Shown one piece after another: positions 60,182-64,000 of a DNA stretch of 64,000 nt. The position numbers were made by a program, and so were the translations under genes. Under the pieces are notes generated by a model. It was not told the DNA's origin. It searched no databases and worked only from the letters and a program-made list of their open reading frames with translations. The first letter of the stretch is position 1, and each line of letters opens with the position of its first letter. The DNA is taken from the NCBI GenBank assembly GCA_019722365.1, contig JADFUC010000903.1:62001-126000 (forward strand). The letters are read 5' to 3'. This DNA comes from Lithospermum erythrorhizon. Its lineage: Eukaryota; Streptophyta; Magnoliopsida; Boraginales; Boraginaceae.

Positions 60182-60850
60182 TGTCGAGTTGGAAGGTGGC
60201 ATTTTCAAAGTGTTGGAAGATGCTAGGACGGCACTTTTCGAGACTGTGGTCTCGGGATGGGGGTCCTGGCGCACAAATGGAGCTTCGGTCTCAGATGAGC
60301 CCATCGAGACCCTTCGGTGTCCCACGCCGAGGTCCGATGCACATTTGGTACCCTACCGTATAATTTAGACTCCTTTCGAGTTATCGAGAATTGGCCATCG
60401 GTGACCGGGTCTCGGCCGTCTCGATCAATGAAGTGGTTCAGTTATAATAAATGGGGATTAGGTCACATTTATTCAACAATCCAAAAATATTCCAATTTCT
60501 CTAAATTCCTTTTGTTCCAAATTCAATGTAGTTGTTCTTCTACTTGATTCAGATTATCTGTATATCATTTTAAGCTAAATCTAGTGTGTAGATTTGTCAT
60601 CGAGAATTAAAATTATAAAAGTATTACTCAATCGGGAGAAGCTTAGTTTGATAGACTTTGTAACAACTATCGGTGAGCTCTTTCTAGTTGATTTCTCAGC
60701 TAAAGAATAAGTGACGCACTCTCGGTGAACTCAGATAAAAAGATCCTGAAGCTTATTTACTTCTGATTTTCAATTATTGTCCTGCTCGTGATTACATGCA
60801 GAGCATAATTTTATGCCAGCTGATATATCTGCTTGTATTATATTGCTTCG
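60182..60850 (+). repeat. 3' LTR of inner Copia element
   Basis: It starts TGTCGAGTTGG directly after the polypurine tract and aligns with 55493-56140. It contains TTATTCAACAATCC and TATAAAAGTATT in positions matching the 5' copy. Confidence 0.85.
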
Positions 60851-60855
60851 CTTCT

Positions 60856-61500
60856 GCTAGTTAGTGATACGGATTACGTTTAGAAATGTGCACTATCTTT
60901 TGATAATATTGTTTCTTTTGTCACTCTAGTCAGTGATACAAAACTCAAAAGTCATAATTCTATTTTGTCTCGATGTTGAGTTTGAACCACTTGTTACATG
61001 CTCCATTTATGCTCGAGGTTCTTTTATTACATTGGATGAACTTACTACACTTAAGCTTACCCATGAAGCCATGATAAACCAGAAATGAAGTCCAGATCTC
61101 TATTAATGTGGCTGTTAAGTCAAGTTTTCATACGATTCCATTCATCTCGACCAAAGCGTCGGGCAGATTATTCTATCAATAATAAGAATAAAAACCTATT
61201 CTAAGTTCAAGAAAAAGGGTAATTTCAACAATCTTCTAATCAATAAGTATCAACAAAAGCCAAGGCTCTTTTGTTAGATTTGCTCCAAACCTGCTATTGG
61301 CCTGGGCTTCAAGTGTTTTCTAGAGTAGTTTAGCTAAGAAGCATAAATGCATATGCTATCCCATCAATGTCTCTTTGATGCTACTTCATCGACTATTCGG
61401 TGGATCCTCTCATGGTATGTTGATTCCAATGCTTCCAACCATCTTACCTCCAATCTCAATAATTTGTCCAGCAGAACCATGAATAATATGGTGGATCTAA
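60856..61500 (+). pseudogene. outer Copia Gag (right part) and protease remnant
   Basis: After the inner element, SDTDYV, then a segment like the usual V..LTSR..P.....L...L..HEA, resumes the Gag (60860-61095). FNNLLINKYQQKP and cysteine-containing sequence near 61265-61310 mark the zinc-knuckle area. At 61410-61450 the protease reads WYVDSNASNHLTSNLNNLSS. The catalytic DSG is changed to DSN, which would inactivate it. Confidence 0.75.
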
Positions 61501-62760
61501 CCAGATTGTAGTGGGGAAATGGCGAGAATTTGCCTATTCATCACACCAGTGAATCTTGTATTCAAACTCTCCCTTCTAATTCTCTTAAGGTACATAATGT
61601 GCTTCTATGTCCCATCTATTACTAAAATTTATTAAGTGTCTCCATCTTACTAATGATAATAATGTTTTCTTGAATTTGCCTCTTCTCATTGCTTTTGTCA
61701 AGGATCTTCGAGTACTAAAACATTTAACAAAAATTTGCATTATATACAATCCAAAACTTGGTGATTCAAGCCAAGTGCTTATCAAGGAATTCTACATATT
61801 TAAAGTGCCTGCATCATTTTCAGTATTAAATCAATCTTCTCCGGTAACTTTTGTTGGTGAAAGAAGTTCCTTATATTATTGGCATAGTCGTTTAGAAATC
61901 CAACATTTTCATTGTTAATAAAGTTAGTCTTAAAATGTACTTCCTGTTTTTAGTACAACCAATAGATCATTATGTTCTTTCTCTTTTCTGAAATGGGAAA
62001 GAGTCACAAGTTGTTCCTCTTCTCAAATGGGCAAGTCTCCTGTTTTATCTAGAAAAGCATTTTTTCGTATTATGTCCATTTCATTTGACAAAATATACAT
62101 GGTTCCATCTCATGAAAAACTAAATCTGAATTGAGAACCATTTTTAAACAGTTCAAAAGTCTAGTGGAAACTTAATTTAATTGCAAAAAATAAAAAATTA
62201 TGCAGAGTGATTAGGTGGGGAGTACAGAAACTTACATCATTATGGTACAATTCACCAACTATCATGTCCTCACATTCCCGAACAAATGGTACTGTAGAAC
62301 ATAGGCATGGTATTTATTGCATTGTTGAAACCAGTCTTACTTTTCTAGCTCATTCTGTCAATGCCTTTAATATATTGGGATGATGCATTTGTTACTGTTG
62401 TTTTCTTGATCAAAACATTGTTGTTAGCTTGATCAATCGCCTACCTACAAAATCATTGGGCTACACTTCCTTTGCAGAAAGTAAGTGGTCAACAATTTGA
62501 TTATACATTCTTGAAAATCTTTGGTTGTTAGATATTTTCCATATTTAAGACCATACACTAATCATAAGCTCCATTCCAGATCACGCCTGTGTGTCTTTGT
62601 AGGTTATAGTGTTTAGCACAAAGGATATAAATGTCTCATGTATAAACTGGTTGTATATATGTGTCTACACACATGTCAGAATAATTTGATGAAAATATCT
62701 TTCCTTTGATTCATTCCTCAGTATCAAGCCGCTAATCAACTTATTGTTCGTCTAGTCAGT
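61500..62760 (+). pseudogene. outer Copia integrase remnant
   Basis: WGNGENLPIHHTSES (61513-61560) and LKVHNVLLCP (61585-61612) lead into the pre-integrase region, with YYWHSRLEI at 61875-61900. The core shows RTNGTVEHRH (62280-62308), IVETSLTFLAHS (62322-62357), VSLINRLPTKSLGY (62425-62463) and part of the LKVFG....RPY block near 62510-62580. Copia integrase normally has the PQQNG..ER.HRH block here. Frameshifts separate the blocks. Confidence 0.8.
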
Positions 62761-62919
62761 GCTCATAAATTCCTTAGGAGTCTTGCACTTCAAGCAATCA
62801 TCATCTGATCAACCACTATTCCAGTCTTTAACTTGCACCATACCTGCTAGCCTTATATCTCACATCTCACCTCCTCTTATTCCAATGTCCATTTGTACAT
62901 AAATAATCTCCTACCCACT

Positions 62920-63980
62920 CCCAACACATGAATCTCTTTCTCAAACAAAGAAGTCTAAAACCAAGAGCCATAGTACCTCATCAAATGGTTACTAGAACTA
63001 AGCCACCCTTTAGTCTAAAAGTTCTCTCTCACAAACATCATTTTCCACAAATCCCATTGAACCAACTCCTTATTCCTCCTAAGCCAAAGGACATCCTGAA
63101 TGGGAGGTAAAGTAAGATGAGATTATAGATTTAGTAGAATGGCAATTTGACTTAGTTTTTTTTTTTTTTTTTTAAAAAAAAAATCCACCCACGCCCCCTT
63201 TACAACGTAGACCGAACCTGTGACCTCTAAGCTCACCTGGCGCCCTAACCACTTTGGCCATTCGGATGCTCTCATGGTACTTGACTTTAGTTGATCCACC
63301 TAAGAACTGCATTATAGTGAACTGCAAATGGATATTCAGAGTAAAGAAAAAATGTGGATGGTCTATTTGGTGAAATGCAAAGCTAGACTCATTTTAGAAA
63401 TGCAAAGCTAGACGCGTAGGATTATTTTGAAACGTTTAGTCCTCTGCAAAGTCCACTACTATTCGATTGTCTTACAACTTGTCGCTCTTCTAACTGGTCT
63501 ATAAGGTAAATTGATATGTTGTCTACTTCATGGCTCTCATTGGAGGATTTTTACATCTGGTTTCCAAGGACACTTCATCTCCAACTTAGGTGTGTGCAAA
63601 TTACTGAAGAAATTTTATGGTTTGAAACAAGCTCTTACAGCTTGGTTTCAAAGGTTGTCTTCTAGGCTTAATGAAATTAGTTTTAATAGTTCTGTAGACT
63701 CATCTTTGTTTATTATGCTACGTGTTCGTTCGTATATACTCCGTAATCTTTTAGTCTATGTGAAGGATATTTTAATCGTATTGAGCAGCTTCTAAAAATC
63801 ATTCAACTAGTCATTGATCAATTTCATAAGGATTTTGCATTAAATAAAAGATATGGATGAAGTTCATTAATTATTAAAGAAGTACAGATATCTCACTTGA
63901 ATCAGTCTAATTAAATCATAGAAGTTCTATGGAAATTTAAATGGATCGAGCCTAGCCACTTAACTATTCAACAGCTTCTA
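62920..63980 (+). pseudogene. outer Copia reverse transcriptase remnant
   Basis: MVTRTKPP (62979-63003) marks the usual M.TR.K start. CKWIFRVKKK-like sequence follows the SINE (63320-63350) and DYFETFSP is near 63420. GFQGHFISNLGVCKLLKKFYGLKQA (63553-63625) and LVYVKDILI (63745-63775) mark the later blocks; the catalytic YVDD is changed to YVKD. The element continues past the window edge. Confidence 0.85.
63156..63280 (-). mobile_element. tRNA-derived SINE with flanking target duplication
   Basis: On the minus strand the 125-base element has TGGCCAAAGTGGTTAGGG (pol III A-box-like, 63243-63260), GGTTCGGTCTACG (B-box-like, 63206-63218) and a poly(A) tail seen as 18 T on the plus strand at 63156. 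TTGACTTAG (63147-63155) and TTGACTTTAG (63281-63290) flank it as an imperfect target duplication. It inserted into outer Copia pol. Confidence 0.82.
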
Positions 63981-64000
63981 GTTTCAAATTACAAATTTTT

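Larger units (their letters stand above)
55493..60850 (+). mobile_element. inner Copia element (Tork-like), nearly full length, dead
   Basis: 5' LTR (about 55493-56140), Gag, protease, integrase, RT and RNase H remains, a polypurine tract (60170-60181) and 3' LTR (60182 to about 60850) are all on the plus strand in Copia order. GCTTCT flanks both ends (55487-55492 and 60850-60855), a plausible 5-6-base target duplication. The LTRs differ by many substitutions and small indels. Stops and frameshifts occur in every domain. The Tork-like assignment is from the style of the RT and RNase H blocks. Confidence 0.85.
54541..64000 (+). mobile_element. outer Copia element (Ale/Retrofit-like), interrupted and truncated by the window
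   Basis: Primer site, Gag start (55150-55490), remaining Gag (60870-61330), protease (61380-61500), integrase (61860-62760) and RT (62920-63980) appear in Copia order on the plus strand. The inner Copia element separates the two Gag parts, and a SINE sits at 63156-63280. Ale-like assignment rests on the general style of the protease and integrase blocks. All domains contain stops or shifts. Confidence 0.8.

Noticed and set aside
63200..63276. A functional tRNA gene
   Set aside because: A- and B-box-like words are present, but no cloverleaf is evident and the poly(A) tail and target duplication indicate a SINE.
1..64000. CRISPR arrays, toxin-antitoxin or defence-type gene clusters
   Set aside because: No regular short repeat/spacer arrays and no bacterial-type operons were seen; the sequence is plant nuclear in character.

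Overview
The window looks like repeat-rich nuclear DNA of a flowering plant, probably a eudicot (inference). It is AT-rich, with one multi-exon plant-type gene surrounded by layers of decayed LTR retrotransposons, a Cassandra-type LTR carrying a 5S-like segment, a tRNA-derived SINE and a Stowaway-type MITE. I saw no bacterial, organellar, rRNA or functional tRNA genes and no CRISPR.

The one convincing host gene is on the minus strand at 30644-35318. Four exons join in frame into a 353-residue DHHC-type protein S-acyltransferase. All splice sites are GT/AG, and intron 2 contains a MITE.

Layout. 1-665: about 186-bp tandem repeats. 660-3670: minus-strand Ty3/gypsy pol relic (integrase, RNase H, reverse transcriptase). 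3670-10120: a diverged direct duplication (about 4.56-6.39 and 8.39-10.12 kb) with (TA)n tracts and a GTTTACTC-rich cluster between the copies. 10.08-11.2 kb: a 215-bp tandem duplication and a possible minus-strand LTR promoter. 13.34-21.27 kb: two arms of a large diverged inverted repeat around a Copia-type solo LTR. 21.48-30.15 kb: a second minus-strand Ty3/gypsy relic with both LTRs, Gag, protease and reverse transcriptase remains, and a block of unassigned DNA. 30.6-35.3 kb: the S-acyltransferase gene. 36.4-36.7 kb: another fragment of the second gypsy element's LTR. 37.4-42.6 kb: two direct copies of a roughly 2-kb repeat; a third lies at 48.6-51.25 kb. 47.9-52.2 kb: a plus-strand Copia element split by nested insertions. 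52.36-52.64 kb: Cassandra-type LTR. 54.9-64.0 kb: a plus-strand Copia element whose gag is interrupted by a complete but dead second Copia element (about 55.5-60.85 kb); a SINE sits near the start of its reverse transcriptase region.

Every retroelement reading frame I could follow has stops, frameshifts or altered catalytic residues, so all look like relics. No cooperating gene system is visible beyond the single host gene. The main interest is the nested insertion history, the large inverted repeat, and the small elements with recognisable structure.
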